NCBI RefSeq assembly: GCF_018343615.1
Contig: NZ_JAGYPI010000001.1
Coordinates: 1,009,846 to 1,072,949, forward strand
DNA: 63,104 nt
Reading direction: 5' to 3'
From: Bacillus sp. FJAT-49736
Lineage (GTDB): Bacteria; Bacillota; Bacilli; Bacillales; Bacillaceae_C
The position numbers and the translations under genes are program-made. Positions within the stretch are counted from its first letter, which is position 1. Each line of letters opens with the position of its first letter. The notes under the pieces are model-generated. The model was not told the DNA's origin, did no database searches, and saw nothing but the letters and a program-made list of their open reading frames with translations. This document shows, in pieces, positions 54,319-63,072 of this stretch.

Positions 54319-55524
54319 ATGGAAAAATTATTTTCGAAATTGGATGAACTATACGAAGAGATAGTGGAAATTCGAAGGCACCTTCATCAAAATCCGGAGC
54401 TATCCTTTCAGGAAGTGGAAACTCCTAAATATGTTGCGGAATATCATCGGGCCTTGGGACATGAAGTAAGAACAGAGGTTGGCGGGCGTGGTGTTGTCGC
54501 CGTTCTTAAAGGCGGCAAACCAGGAAAAACAGTTGGACTGCGAGCAGATTTCGACGCACTTCCAATTCAAGAGGAAAATGATGTGCCTTATAAATCAAAG
54601 GTACCCGGAGTAATGCATGCTTGCGGTCATGACGGACATACAGCTACATTGCTGGGTCTTGCAAAAGCATTCAATAATATGAAGGACGAATTGGAAGGAA
54701 ATATTGTTTTTATTCATCAGCATGCAGAGGAGGTTACTCCTGGTGGAGCTATTGCGATGATAGAGGATGGTTGCTTAGAAGGAGTGGATGTCATCTATGG
54801 AACTCATCTTTCTTCCGCGGTACCAGTTGGAACGATTGTATATGGTACTGGACCAATGATGGCTGCAGCAGATAGCTTTGAAATTGCTATACAAGGACGC
54901 GGTGGACATGGCGCATCTCCACATCAAACAAAGGATGCAATTGTTACTGCTTCCCAATTAGTGATGAATCTTCAGCAAGTCGTAAGTAGGAGGGTTAATC
55001 CACTGGCGCCAGCAGTGGTATCGGTGGGCTCATTTGTGGCGGAAAATGCTTTTAATGTCATAGCAGATAAGGCAGTCTTGAAGGGTACTGTACGAACCTT
55101 TAATGAAGAAGTCCGGGATTTTATTGAAAAAGAGATGGAAGTAATTATAAAGGGTACCTGCCAGGCTTCTGAGTCTACCTATAGATATACTTATACAAGA
55201 GGTTATCCGGCGTTAGTGAATCATATAGAGGATACAGAATTTGTCGCGGAAGTAGCAAAGGGAGTTCCTGGTGTTGAGCATGTAGTAGTCGGAGAACCGC
55301 AAATGGGTGGAGAAGATTATGCTTATTATTTACAGCATGTAAAAGGGACATTTTTCTTCACAGGTGCGGAGATACCGGACCGGGAATTCACGTACCCGCA
55401 TCACCATCCAAAATTCGATATCGATGAGCGTGCATTAGTCATAGCAGCAAAAACACTGGGAGCAGCAACTCTTACTTATCTATACCAAAATAGTTCAGTA
55501 AAAGGGGAAGCTACTATAGTATAA
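54319..55524 (+). CDS. M20-family amidohydrolase (N-acyl-amino-acid hydrolase type)
   Basis: 401 residues of the HipO/AmaA class. Metal ligands are Cys102-Gly-His104-Asp (MHACGHDGH), the Glu pair in HQHAEEVTPGGA, His in GTHLSS, and a late His in YPHHHPKFDIDE. The lid domain covers about 180-300. It removes acyl groups from amino acids such as hippurate or indole-acetyl amino acids. ATG 54319 follows TAGGAGGAATGG. Middle gene of the transporter operon. Confidence 0.92.
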   Translation: MEKLFSKLDELYEEIVEIRRHLHQNPELSFQEVETPKYVAEYHRALGHEVRTEVGGRGVVAVLKGGKPGKTVGLRADFDALPIQEENDVPYKSKVPGVMHACGHDGHTATLLGLAKAFNNMKDELEGNIVFIHQHAEEVTPGGAIAMIEDGCLEGVDVIYGTHLSSAVPVGTIVYGTGPMMAAADSFEIAIQGRGGHGASPHQTKDAIVTASQLVMNLQQVVSRRVNPLAPAVVSVGSFVAENAFNVIADKAVLKGTVRTFNEEVRDFIEKEMEVIIKGTCQASESTYRYTYTRGYPALVNHIEDTEFVAEVAKGVPGVEHVVVGEPQMGGEDYAYYLQHVKGTFFFTGAEIPDREFTYPHHHPKFDIDERALVIAAKTLGAATLTYLYQNSSVKGEATIV

Positions 55525-55560
55525 GAATTTTTACCTATTAATTTTAAAGGAGAGAATAAA

Positions 55561-56826
55561 ATGACAGTTACTGTGATTAAAAACGGGACTTTGATTGACG
55601 GTAATGGTGGAGAACCACTTAAAGAAGCAGCCGTAGCATTTAAAGGAGAAAAATTAGTATTTGTAGGAAAAGAATCGGATCTACCTGTATTTACAGATGA
55701 CATCCAAACCATTGATGCTGGAGGAGGGTGTATTCTTCCGGGATTTATAGATACACATGTACACATGATGATGGAATATGCACCAATTGAAAGCAGACTT
55801 TCTACTCCTTTTTCTCTAAACTTCTATAAGGCTCAAGAATACTTACGAAATACTATCAATGCAGGAATTACTAGTGTGAGAGATTGCGGAGGTACGGATG
55901 CAGGGGTGAAACAGGCAATTGAGCAAGGATATATTGTAGGACCGCGAATGCAGGTAAGCATTACCGCATTAACAACAACTGGTGGCCATGGCGACTCTTA
56001 CACAGCTTCAGGTCAGTCCGTGAAGCTTATGCATGATGAATATCCTGGTATGCCAAATGGAATTTGTGATGGAGTAGAGGAAGTGAGAAAAACCGTTCGA
56101 GAGGTCTTGCGCGCTGGTGCCGATGTGGTTAAGGTACATGCAACGGGAGGAGTATTAAGCGCTACCGATCATCCGGAATTCACACAATTTAGTTTCGAAG
56201 AACTGAAGGTTATGGTAGAGGAAGCCGCTTTCCGTAAAGGTAGGAAGGTAATGGCTCATGCTCAAGGAGCAGAAGGAATCAAAAATGCTGTCAAAGCGGG
56301 GATTCATTCGATTGAACATGGAATTTATTTGGATGATGAGTGTATCGAACTAATGCTAAAATACGGAACATACCTAGTGCCGACATTGCTTGCACCACTT
56401 TCAGTGCTGGAGCTTGCGGAAGAAGCAGGAATGCCGGAATGGGGTGTAAAGAAGGCTCAGGAATCCTTTGAAGCTCATAAAAAAAGCATTGCTAAAGCAT
56501 ACAAAGCAGGAGTTAAAATTGCCATGGGAACGGATGCAGGTGTCATGAAGCATGGCACAAATTTACGAGAGTTGGCATTAATGAATGAAATCGGTATGTC
56601 GCCAATGGAAACCATTGTAGCTACAACGAAAGTTGCAGCTGAGTGCATGGGCTGGGAAGATAAGATTGGTACACTGGAAGCTGGAAAACTAGCAGATGTG
56701 GTGATTACCAAAACAAATCCGCTGACCGATCTTTCTTCCTTTGCAGATAATTCCAATATTGTTTTAGTTGTAAAAGGTGGAGAAGTCTTAAAAGACACCA
56801 TTCCAGTAACTGTTCCAACTGTATAA
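55561..56826 (+). CDS. Amidohydrolase family protein (imidazolonepropionase/Xaa-Pro type)
   Basis: 421 residues. Metal ligands: His-x-His in GFIDTHVHMMM (about 59-69), Lys in DVVKVHATGG, His in MAHAQG and SIEHGIY, and Asp in MGTDAGV. It is subtype I/II-like, related to enzymes that split cyclic or proline dipeptides and carboxamides. ATG 55561 follows AAAGGAGAG. Last gene of the operon, followed by a long terminator (56837-56883). The operon would import and hydrolyse an amide-type compound in two steps; the order is unknown. Confidence 0.9.
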   Translation: MTVTVIKNGTLIDGNGGEPLKEAAVAFKGEKLVFVGKESDLPVFTDDIQTIDAGGGCILPGFIDTHVHMMMEYAPIESRLSTPFSLNFYKAQEYLRNTINAGITSVRDCGGTDAGVKQAIEQGYIVGPRMQVSITALTTTGGHGDSYTASGQSVKLMHDEYPGMPNGICDGVEEVRKTVREVLRAGADVVKVHATGGVLSATDHPEFTQFSFEELKVMVEEAAFRKGRKVMAHAQGAEGIKNAVKAGIHSIEHGIYLDDECIELMLKYGTYLVPTLLAPLSVLELAEEAGMPEWGVKKAQESFEAHKKSIAKAYKAGVKIAMGTDAGVMKHGTNLRELALMNEIGMSPMETIVATTKVAAECMGWEDKIGTLEAGKLADVVITKTNPLTDLSSFADNSNIVLVVKGGEVLKDTIPVTVPTV

Positions 56827-56835
56827 ATGAAAATA

Positions 56836-56884
56836 AGGTTCAATAGTCCATATAGAATGTCTTCTTCAGGGCTATTGAACCTTA
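56836..56884. terminator. Bidirectional terminator
   Basis: AAGGTTCAATAGTCC pairs with GGGCTATTGAACCTT (one wobble) between convergent genes ending at 56826 and 56892. Confidence 0.85.
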
Positions 56885-56891
56885 ATATTAA

Positions 56892-57545
56892 CTATAATAT
56901 TTGTTCAGCTTTGGAATCTTCCACCCTTTGACGATAGAACTCCGCTAAAGAGGCATTAATGTATGGAATTAGCCATATAAATCCAATGCCTAATGTAAGA
57001 ATACTTACAATTACCCAACCAATAAAACTCAAACAAAGCAGAAAGTACTCCCATTTGTATCCATCCATTAATTTTCTGCTTTCTGTAATTAGCTCTGTGA
57101 TGGTATATTCGGGATGGTCTTTGTAGAGGAAATTAACTTGGGAGTAGGCAAGGGATTTTATAATGCCTGGTATAATTAGTAATAATGCCCACAAGAAAGT
57201 AAAGATAAATACTAGCAACGTTAATCCGATAGATTTAAAATATTTTTTTACATCCGTAAACAATTGAAATAAATGACTGATTTCCACTTTTTCCTGTCTC
57301 ACAATACTAAGAAAGGCCCAACTGCATCCAATGGTTATTGGTGCTAAAAATAATGAAATAAGGTTTCCGATATTCGTTCCTAAGGTATTATCTTTTTTAA
57401 AGTATGCGCCATCATCTATTAGGATTGAAATCATGGTTGGTATAAGTCTTTCTATAGCTATCGTAATGATCATGAGCAAAATAGCAAATCCCCATTTTCC
57501 TTTTAACGAATTCCTGGCATAACGTTTTACTTCTCCTATGCTCAA
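56892..57545 (-). CDS. DUF975 family membrane protein
   Basis: 217 residues with about five membrane helices. LKGKWGFAILLMIITIAIER, PGIIKSLAYSQVNFLYKDHP and GYKWEYFLLCLSFIGW are DUF975 landmarks. Function unknown. TTG 57545 is preferred because GAAGGGGG lies eight bases before it; ATG 57566 is seven codons upstream. Single gene. Confidence 0.82.
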   Translation of the reverse strand: MSIGEVKRYARNSLKGKWGFAILLMIITIAIERLIPTMISILIDDGAYFKKDNTLGTNIGNLISLFLAPITIGCSWAFLSIVRQEKVEISHLFQLFTDVKKYFKSIGLTLLVFIFTFLWALLLIIPGIIKSLAYSQVNFLYKDHPEYTITELITESRKLMDGYKWEYFLLCLSFIGWVIVSILTLGIGFIWLIPYINASLAEFYRQRVEDSKAEQIL

Positions 57546-57715
57546 AGCTAAACCCCCTTCATTCATATATTTATATTTTATTAGAAATTTTCCAATAGAT
57601 GCTTATTTTGTTTTCTAATGAAGTTAACAGCAGTAAGGCATTGTGAGAATAGAAAGTATCTATTTTTCTCACAAATGAAAGAAGATATGGAGCTTTCCAT
57701 ACCTTCTCAGATAGT

Positions 57716-57907
57716 CTAGTGATGTCCCCCGTAATAACCTCCGTGATACCAATGATCATGATATCCATGATGAAACCCGTGATGATATCCGTGATACGGA
57801 TGGTGATAATAACCTGGATGATAAGCAGCAGGATAATACGGATTATATCCAGGATAGCCCATGCCCATGCCATATGATGGATAAAAATTATGATAAATTG
57901 GTGGCAT
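57716..57907 (-). CDS. Tyr/His/Gly-rich small protein (coat-like)
   Basis: 63 residues: 15 Tyr, about 15 His and 13 Gly with repeated HGYHHG / HPYHGY blocks. There is no membrane helix. Such low-complexity Tyr/His proteins are typical of spore coat or metal-binding surface proteins, but no single family fits. ATG 57907 follows AAAGGAATGTTG. The overlapping frame at 57571-57873 is a shadow. Metal binding is likely from the His content. Confidence 0.6.
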   Translation of the reverse strand: MPPIYHNFYPSYGMGMGYPGYNPYYPAAYHPGYYHHPYHGYHHGFHHGYHDHWYHGGYYGGHH

Positions 57908-58064
57908 ACATCAACATTCCTTTCCTTCTATTCATTACAATATAAGGTATGTAGGTTAGTGGGGATGGAGCCTATCTATGAATAAAATGGGCTTTGGAAT
58001 TATTAATCACAAATACAAAACGATCTCATACTATTGCATTAAAGTAATGTTGGAGATGGTTGAA

Positions 58065-58400
58065 ATGGTATTTTGGGTCGATGTGGATACGAAGAAACAT
58101 CGCTTGACCTTGTATGATGCCAGTAAAGTGATAAAGAGATATCCTGTAGCGATAGGGAAGATGCTGACACCAACACCAACTGGCAACTATACGATTATTA
58201 ATAAAGAAAATAATCCGGGAGGTCCTTATGGCGCTTTTTGGATGGGATTATCCAAACCTCATTATGGAATTCATGGAACCAATAATCCCGCTTCGATAGG
58301 CAAGAATGTGTCGCACGGTTGTATTCGAATGTATAATCAGAATGTGCTGGAGCTTGCATCACTGGTACCAATCGGGACAAATGTATATATCCATGAGTAA
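58065..58400 (+). CDS. L,D-transpeptidase (YkuD domain)
   Basis: A 111-residue YkuD-fold enzyme. Catalytic motif HG-x13-SHGC(I)R is intact: His70 in YGIHGTNNP and S83-H84-G85-C86-I-R88. It cross-links peptidoglycan or modifies spore wall. It has no signal peptide or LysM; the short form is known in spore formers. GGAGATGG near 58051 places the start at ATG 58065; an open frame extends to 57978. The terminator 58411-58454 follows. Confidence 0.9.
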   Translation: MVFWVDVDTKKHRLTLYDASKVIKRYPVAIGKMLTPTPTGNYTIINKENNPGGPYGAFWMGLSKPHYGIHGTNNPASIGKNVSHGCIRMYNQNVLELASLVPIGTNVYIHE

Positions 58401-58410
58401 ATGCGAATAG

Positions 58411-58454
58411 AAAAGCACCAGAATGTTGGAATCAACATCCTGGTGCTTTTTTTT
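58411..58454. terminator. Bidirectional terminator
   Basis: An 18-base stem (AAAAGCACCAGAATGTTG / CAACATCCTGGTGCTTTT, one mismatch) between convergent genes. Its T-run touches the stop of the minus-strand gene. Confidence 0.9.
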
Positions 58455-59847
58455 ACGCTCTTTTTTGCATGTCAATACAAAGCTTTTGATATGCCATGTA
58501 CTCTTGCTTCATCCCTAATTCATTGTAGATTTTGGAAAGCCATTGAACAGGCTTTGGATCTACTGCCTTTAATTCCATTTCCCAGCTGAAGCACTCAATT
58601 GCTTGATCATATTGCTTAAATTGGTAATATAGCTCCCCTAACAATAATTGTTTGTCAGGATCATCGGCAAGCTTCTTCATGGTTTCCACTTTCTTCAAAA
58701 TAGGGGCCGCTTCTCTAATCTTTTTTAATGGTGAAAGCAACGCATAAATATCTTTAATACTATACATTTTTTTATTAAGTAATTGAATAATCCAATTATG
58801 CAAAAATTCCGTCGCCTTTTTAGGTTGAAATTGAAAGAACGGGATGAAAAATAAAGGAAGTTTTTCCAGGTATTCATGGCAATCGACTAAATCGATATCC
58901 TCTAATAAATGTACAAATTCTATGGTTTCAAATTCATTTAATGTTAGATTGCATGAAGATAATAAATGCAAGATTTTATTTGTTTCTCCCAACGAAAAAT
59001 ACTCTTGCAGTAAAATTTGCGGGATATGACGATGATTGGGCATTTGATTCAGTAAGACTTCCAATACCTCAATCTTTTGTTCTTTTGATAAGTGCTTCTC
59101 TAAAAGCTCTAAAAGTTTAGGAAAATAGGTATCATTACTGGATAGATTTTGTATATAAATAGCCATCAAATCGAGCCATCGTGATTTCTCTTCAAGTAGT
59201 CTGGAGAGTTTTTCGAACTGGGTCTCATCCCGCATTCGTGAAAATAATAGCTTCTCAATAAATATGGGATCCTTTTCAAATAAAATATCTGATTGGTTTT
59301 GATATAGTTTTGCGTATTTAAGAAAGTCTAAATGATTGGATAGTTCTTTAACAAAGGAGTGGGAAGGTGCAAAGTCCTTTAAAATTTGAATAATGCGGTA
59401 GCTTTTAAACATTTGACCATTACGGCGGTATTCATAATAGAGGCTTTGTATATAGGCAAATAATTTCTTTTTCGGTATAAATGATTCGAAAAATGTAGCA
59501 AGGAAAGCTAATTCATGTGGGGGGATGACGTTTTCCATTTTTTCTATTACTTGTTTGAAGGTACGTTTTTTATAAAGATGATCGGTAGACATGACCATTT
59601 GTATAAATGGATGATTCGCTGGAAGGATGATTCCTTTTTTGAAAGCTTGTGCAATATAAGAATGTCTTTTGAGCTGGGTGGCTTTAGCAGTAGTTAGATA
59701 ATGATCCTTGTAAAAAAATACGTAATACACTTGTTGATGCTCGTCATATGCTTCCATAATTTTGCTTTGTAAGTAAATAGCCATTCTCTCAACGACTAAT
59801 TGGATGGGTTTGTGATGATCGATAATCACTAATTGGTTTGTGTCCAT
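58453..59847 (-). CDS. TPR-like helical repeat protein
   Basis: 464 residues, soluble and almost all helical, with TPR-like units. One is near the C-terminus (LLLGELYYQFKQYDQAIECF followed by DPKPVQWLSKIYNELGMKQE). Others are weaker in the middle. It is probably a scaffold protein; the partner is unknown. ATG 59847 follows AGGAGGATTCC. It stands divergent to the GGCT gene. No closer family recognised. Confidence 0.72.
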   Translation of the reverse strand: MDTNQLVIIDHHKPIQLVVERMAIYLQSKIMEAYDEHQQVYYVFFYKDHYLTTAKATQLKRHSYIAQAFKKGIILPANHPFIQMVMSTDHLYKKRTFKQVIEKMENVIPPHELAFLATFFESFIPKKKLFAYIQSLYYEYRRNGQMFKSYRIIQILKDFAPSHSFVKELSNHLDFLKYAKLYQNQSDILFEKDPIFIEKLLFSRMRDETQFEKLSRLLEEKSRWLDLMAIYIQNLSSNDTYFPKLLELLEKHLSKEQKIEVLEVLLNQMPNHRHIPQILLQEYFSLGETNKILHLLSSCNLTLNEFETIEFVHLLEDIDLVDCHEYLEKLPLFFIPFFQFQPKKATEFLHNWIIQLLNKKMYSIKDIYALLSPLKKIREAAPILKKVETMKKLADDPDKQLLLGELYYQFKQYDQAIECFSWEMELKAVDPKPVQWLSKIYNELGMKQEYMAYQKLCIDMQKRA

Positions 59848-59989
59848 AGGAATCCTCCTAATCATTTGTTCCGTTTCATTATAACACAATACTGTAAAAC
59901 CAAAAAATTTACGATATGATTTAAAGAAGGGCATGGCAGAAGTTAAAGATAAGATTTATGAACATTACTGATTAATAGAGGTGAGTATA

Positions 59990-60376
59990 ATGTATAAAGT
60001 GTTTGTATATGGAACTTTGCGAAAAGGCGGAACGAATGAGCACTTCCTAAAAGGAGCAGTATGCATTTCAGACCAATGCTGGACTTTCGGGGAATTACAT
60101 GATACGGGATTGGGATATCCAGCCATTAAACATCATCCATCAGAAAAGGTTTATGGGGAAATATACGAGGTAGATGACGATGTTCTGATGCAACTGGACG
60201 AATTAGAGGATTATAGGGAAGGGGATGAAAATAATTTGTATGACAGGATTAAAGCAATCGCCTATACAAAGGAGGATGAAACAGAAGTATTTGTCTATTT
60301 AGGCGGCAATCAGCTATTTGAAAAAAGTAAATTAATTGCCCATGGTGATTGGTTAAAATATTTGCAAGGATTATAG
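59990..60376 (+). CDS. Gamma-glutamylcyclotransferase-fold protein
   Basis: A 128-residue GGCT/BtrG fold. The signature YGTLRKGG is at residues 7-14 and the catalytic Glu in QLDELEDYREG (about 73-79). VYGEIYEVDDDVL is also typical. It releases 5-oxoproline from gamma-glutamyl amines in relatives; the substrate here is unknown. ATG 59990 follows GAGGTGAGTAT. Confidence 0.88.
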   Translation: MYKVFVYGTLRKGGTNEHFLKGAVCISDQCWTFGELHDTGLGYPAIKHHPSEKVYGEIYEVDDDVLMQLDELEDYREGDENNLYDRIKAIAYTKEDETEVFVYLGGNQLFEKSKLIAHGDWLKYLQGL

Positions 60377-60449
60377 TCACAAAATTTCCATATTTGCATA
60401 ATGGGACTTGAAGTATAATTAAGGTAATAATATGAAATGAGGGATGAAT

Positions 60450-61487
60450 ATGACAATTCGTATTTCCAATCAAAGAATAGCTTGGTATATCATTCTGATT
60501 TCCCTTATTTTACTGGCGAATTATTCCTTGTATCATACGGATACAGTGAAACCGTTGCCTAACGGTGTAATAATAGGTTCATTCCTTGATTTCATGATAG
60601 TAATTCCATTGACCACTTATTTTTTAATTATTCGGAAGCGGTTTTCCATTAAGTACTTATCGCTTATCATTGCAGCCTGTTATGGGCTTGCCTGGTTCAT
60701 TATTCCTTCTGATTTTATTTCTGCTTTTCAATATTCAAAGTATGTGTTGATAGGTGTTGAGGCAGTATTTTTGGCGACGGAATTATTTGTTATTATGTTA
60801 TTAATCCGAAATGTCCCGAGAATGATAAGACATTATAAAGAAAGCAAACTTCCTTTCTTTACATCCCGGATGGAAGAAGCATTTACTTCAAAGCAGAATG
60901 CATCTCGTACAACGAAGATATTAATATCGGAATTATCTTTGCTGTACTATAGTCTGTTCTCCTGGAATAGGAAAAGGAATATAGAAGTAAGTAATGCTTT
61001 TACTTATCATAAAAAAACAAGCAATATTGCCTTAAATATTATGTTGCTTCATGCCATCATCATTGAGACATTGGGTCTTCATTTCCTTCTACATGAATGG
61101 AATCCACTTGTATCCTATATTTTATTGATCTTTAACGTATATGCAGTCTTATTAATACTTGCAGAAATTCAAGCGATTCGGCTGAATCCAATTATCATTC
61201 AAAATCAAGAGCTGCATATTCAACTAGGTCTTTCGAAAAGATTGGTAGTTCCTATAGATCAAATTGAATCCATTGGTTCTTGTAACCAAAATTCTATAGA
61301 TAAAAAAGAAATATTTGATGGAATCTTAAATGATTTTGTAAAAGAACCGCCAAACATCGTAATTATGTTAAAGGAGCCAATTGCAGCAAGCTATTTTTAT
61401 GGGGTTACGAGAAAAGTGAGGAGTATACATTTAAGATTAGATGCTCCGGATACATTCCGTAAGAAACTGGAAAGCGAACAGTATTAG
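60450..61487 (+). CDS. Polytopic membrane protein, hypothetical
   Basis: 345 residues with about six membrane helices (about residues 10-28, 42-60, 68-85, 98-118, 195-215 and 220-240). A C-terminal soluble beta-rich domain of about 100 residues starts LNPIIIQNQELHIQLGLSKR, like PH-type domains. A related Bacillus group was once mislabelled carotenoid oxygenase; nothing here supports that. Start ATG 60450 or 60444 behind GAGGG. Followed by a terminator. Confidence 0.7.
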   Translation: MTIRISNQRIAWYIILISLILLANYSLYHTDTVKPLPNGVIIGSFLDFMIVIPLTTYFLIIRKRFSIKYLSLIIAACYGLAWFIIPSDFISAFQYSKYVLIGVEAVFLATELFVIMLLIRNVPRMIRHYKESKLPFFTSRMEEAFTSKQNASRTTKILISELSLLYYSLFSWNRKRNIEVSNAFTYHKKTSNIALNIMLLHAIIIETLGLHFLLHEWNPLVSYILLIFNVYAVLLILAEIQAIRLNPIIIQNQELHIQLGLSKRLVVPIDQIESIGSCNQNSIDKKEIFDGILNDFVKEPPNIVIMLKEPIAASYFYGVTRKVRSIHLRLDAPDTFRKKLESEQY

Positions 61488-61531
61488 CTAAAGGTTCATT
61501 TTAAGAGTAAAAACAGAAAATAGTACACTGT

Positions 61532-61576
61532 AAATAGCAGTCCAATTAGCAATAAAATTGGGCTGCTTATTTTTAT
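61532..61576 (+). terminator. Hairpin terminator
   Basis: AAATAGCAGTCCAATT pairs with AAATTGGGCTGCTTA (two small mismatches), followed by TTTTTATT. Confidence 0.8.
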
Positions 61577-61724
61577 TACCATTCATAATTCTTTCATTAT
61601 GAATTGTTGCTAATGAACTTCTTTTATAAGTAAGAATATAAGAAAATGACATTTGGTGCTAGTATAGTTCCGTGGACACAACTTAGTTAAGTGCTAAAAT
61701 AGAACAACGAAAGGTTGTGTCCAT

Positions 61725-62003
61725 ATGGGAAACAAAAATACAGGCAAAAAATATAATGAAGATTTTAAAAAAATGGTCGTTGATTTATATAACTCTGGTA
61801 ACTCAGCTAAAGATTTAAGTAGCGAATATGGCGTTTCTGAAGTAACTATTTATACATGGATTAAGAAGTTTTCACCTATGGAAACAGAGGATGGAACATC
61901 AATTACCTCTGATGAGATTGCCAAAATGAAAAAAGAAATGCTCCGTCTCCAGGAAGAAAATGAAATCTTAAAAAAGGCTATGGCCATATTTGCGAAAAAG
62001 TAA
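61725..62003 (+). CDS. IS3-family transposase OrfA
   Basis: A 92-residue DNA-binding half. Helix-turn-helix at about 12-50 (YNEDFKKMVVDLYNSGNSAK, then DLSSEYGVSEVTIYTWIKKF) and a leucine-zipper-like coiled coil at about 65-85. AAAAAAG at 61970 lets the ribosome slip -1 into orfB to make OrfAB. ATG 61725. Confidence 0.92.
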   Translation: MGNKNTGKKYNEDFKKMVVDLYNSGNSAKDLSSEYGVSEVTIYTWIKKFSPMETEDGTSITSDEIAKMKKEMLRLQEENEILKKAMAIFAKK

Positions 62004-62014
62004 AAACAACTGAG

Positions 62015-62875
62015 TTGATAAAAGTAATTGTAGATCTTCAAGACCAACATGACACACAAACACTGTGTGGTGTACTTGGTATTGCCAAAAGCACCTTTTA
62101 CCAGTCATTCAAAAAAACAGAGTCTAACCGTGAACGTGAGAACAAACAACTAACGAAAAGAATCAAAGAGATTTATAGAGAAAGTAAAATGCGTTACGGC
62201 GCGCCTAAAATTCACAACCTCCTAGAAAAAGAAGGATATAATGTGAGTGTGAAGCGTGTACAACGGTTAATGAAGGCCGCTGGCCTTTTCTCCATTGTAA
62301 AGAAGAAATTTCGTCCTCAATCTAGTAAAACGAAGGTGATGGAGCGTGAAAACCTGCTAGATCAAGACTTTACTACCTCTACTATCAATGAAAAATGGGT
62401 TGCTGATATCACATATATAAACACGCTGAGAGACGGTTGGTGTTATCTTGCTTCCGTCATGGATTTGCATTCTAAAAAAATCGTTGGATATTCATTTGGA
62501 CGTAAAATGACGACTGATTTGGTAATAAGTGCTTTAAATAATGCTTTGGATACTCAACATACAAGAGAAGGGTTAATCCTGCATTCCGATTTAGGTTCCC
62601 AGTATACCAGTGAAGATTTTCAAAAGCTTTGCGAAACAAGAAAGATAAAACAATCCTTCAGTAAAAAGGGCTGCCCATATGATAATGCCTGTATAGAATC
62701 ATTTCATGCCATTTTAAAGAAGGAAGAAGTCAATCATGTTACCTATTTAGACTACAAAACTGCGAATCTAGCAATATTTCAATTTATCGAAGGTTGGTAT
62801 AACCGTAAAAGAATTCACAGTGGTTTAGACTACAAAACACCACAAGATATTGAAGATCAAACAAAAACAGCATAA
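62015..62875 (+). CDS. IS3-family transposase OrfB (DDE)
   Basis: 286 residues from TTG 62015; in OrfAB it begins at the slip (61976, GYGHICEK). An HTH_21 region (SKMRYGAPKIHNLL) precedes the rve integrase core. DDE residues are Asp in WVADITYI, Asp in LHSDLGSQYTS and Glu in CIESFHAIL. The core is complete and full-length. Confidence 0.93.
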   Translation: MIKVIVDLQDQHDTQTLCGVLGIAKSTFYQSFKKTESNRERENKQLTKRIKEIYRESKMRYGAPKIHNLLEKEGYNVSVKRVQRLMKAAGLFSIVKKKFRPQSSKTKVMERENLLDQDFTTSTINEKWVADITYINTLRDGWCYLASVMDLHSKKIVGYSFGRKMTTDLVISALNNALDTQHTREGLILHSDLGSQYTSEDFQKLCETRKIKQSFSKKGCPYDNACIESFHAILKKEEVNHVTYLDYKTANLAIFQFIEGWYNRKRIHSGLDYKTPQDIEDQTKTA

Positions 62876-63072
62876 AGCTTGTGCAGCTCAAACCTAGCTG
62901 GATATCCACCGCACTCATGGTTTTACATGGAGTGGAGGGCATGATAGCTTTGATGGCATTGCCAAGTTTTATGAAAGCTGGCTTATTGGCTGGAAAGTCA
63001 TACCCGCAGAGGCTCCATGTCAAACTAGCACGATACAAACAGCTTACATCTTAATAATCACAAAGACTTAAC
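62876..63072. other. Non-coding right part of the IS
   Basis: About 200 bases between orfB and the right inverted repeat, GC-richer than the flank. A minus-strand open frame here looks like a shadow. Longer than in most IS3 elements. Confidence 0.4.

Noticed and set aside
57571-57873. Ile-rich 100-residue minus-strand ORF
   Set aside because: It is the shadow of the Tyr/His-rich gene in another frame; the His/Tyr frame has the ribosome site.
62784-63038. Minus-strand ORF of 84 residues at the IS right end
   Set aside because: It overlaps the end of orfB and the non-coding IS part; no ribosome site and no recognisable domain.
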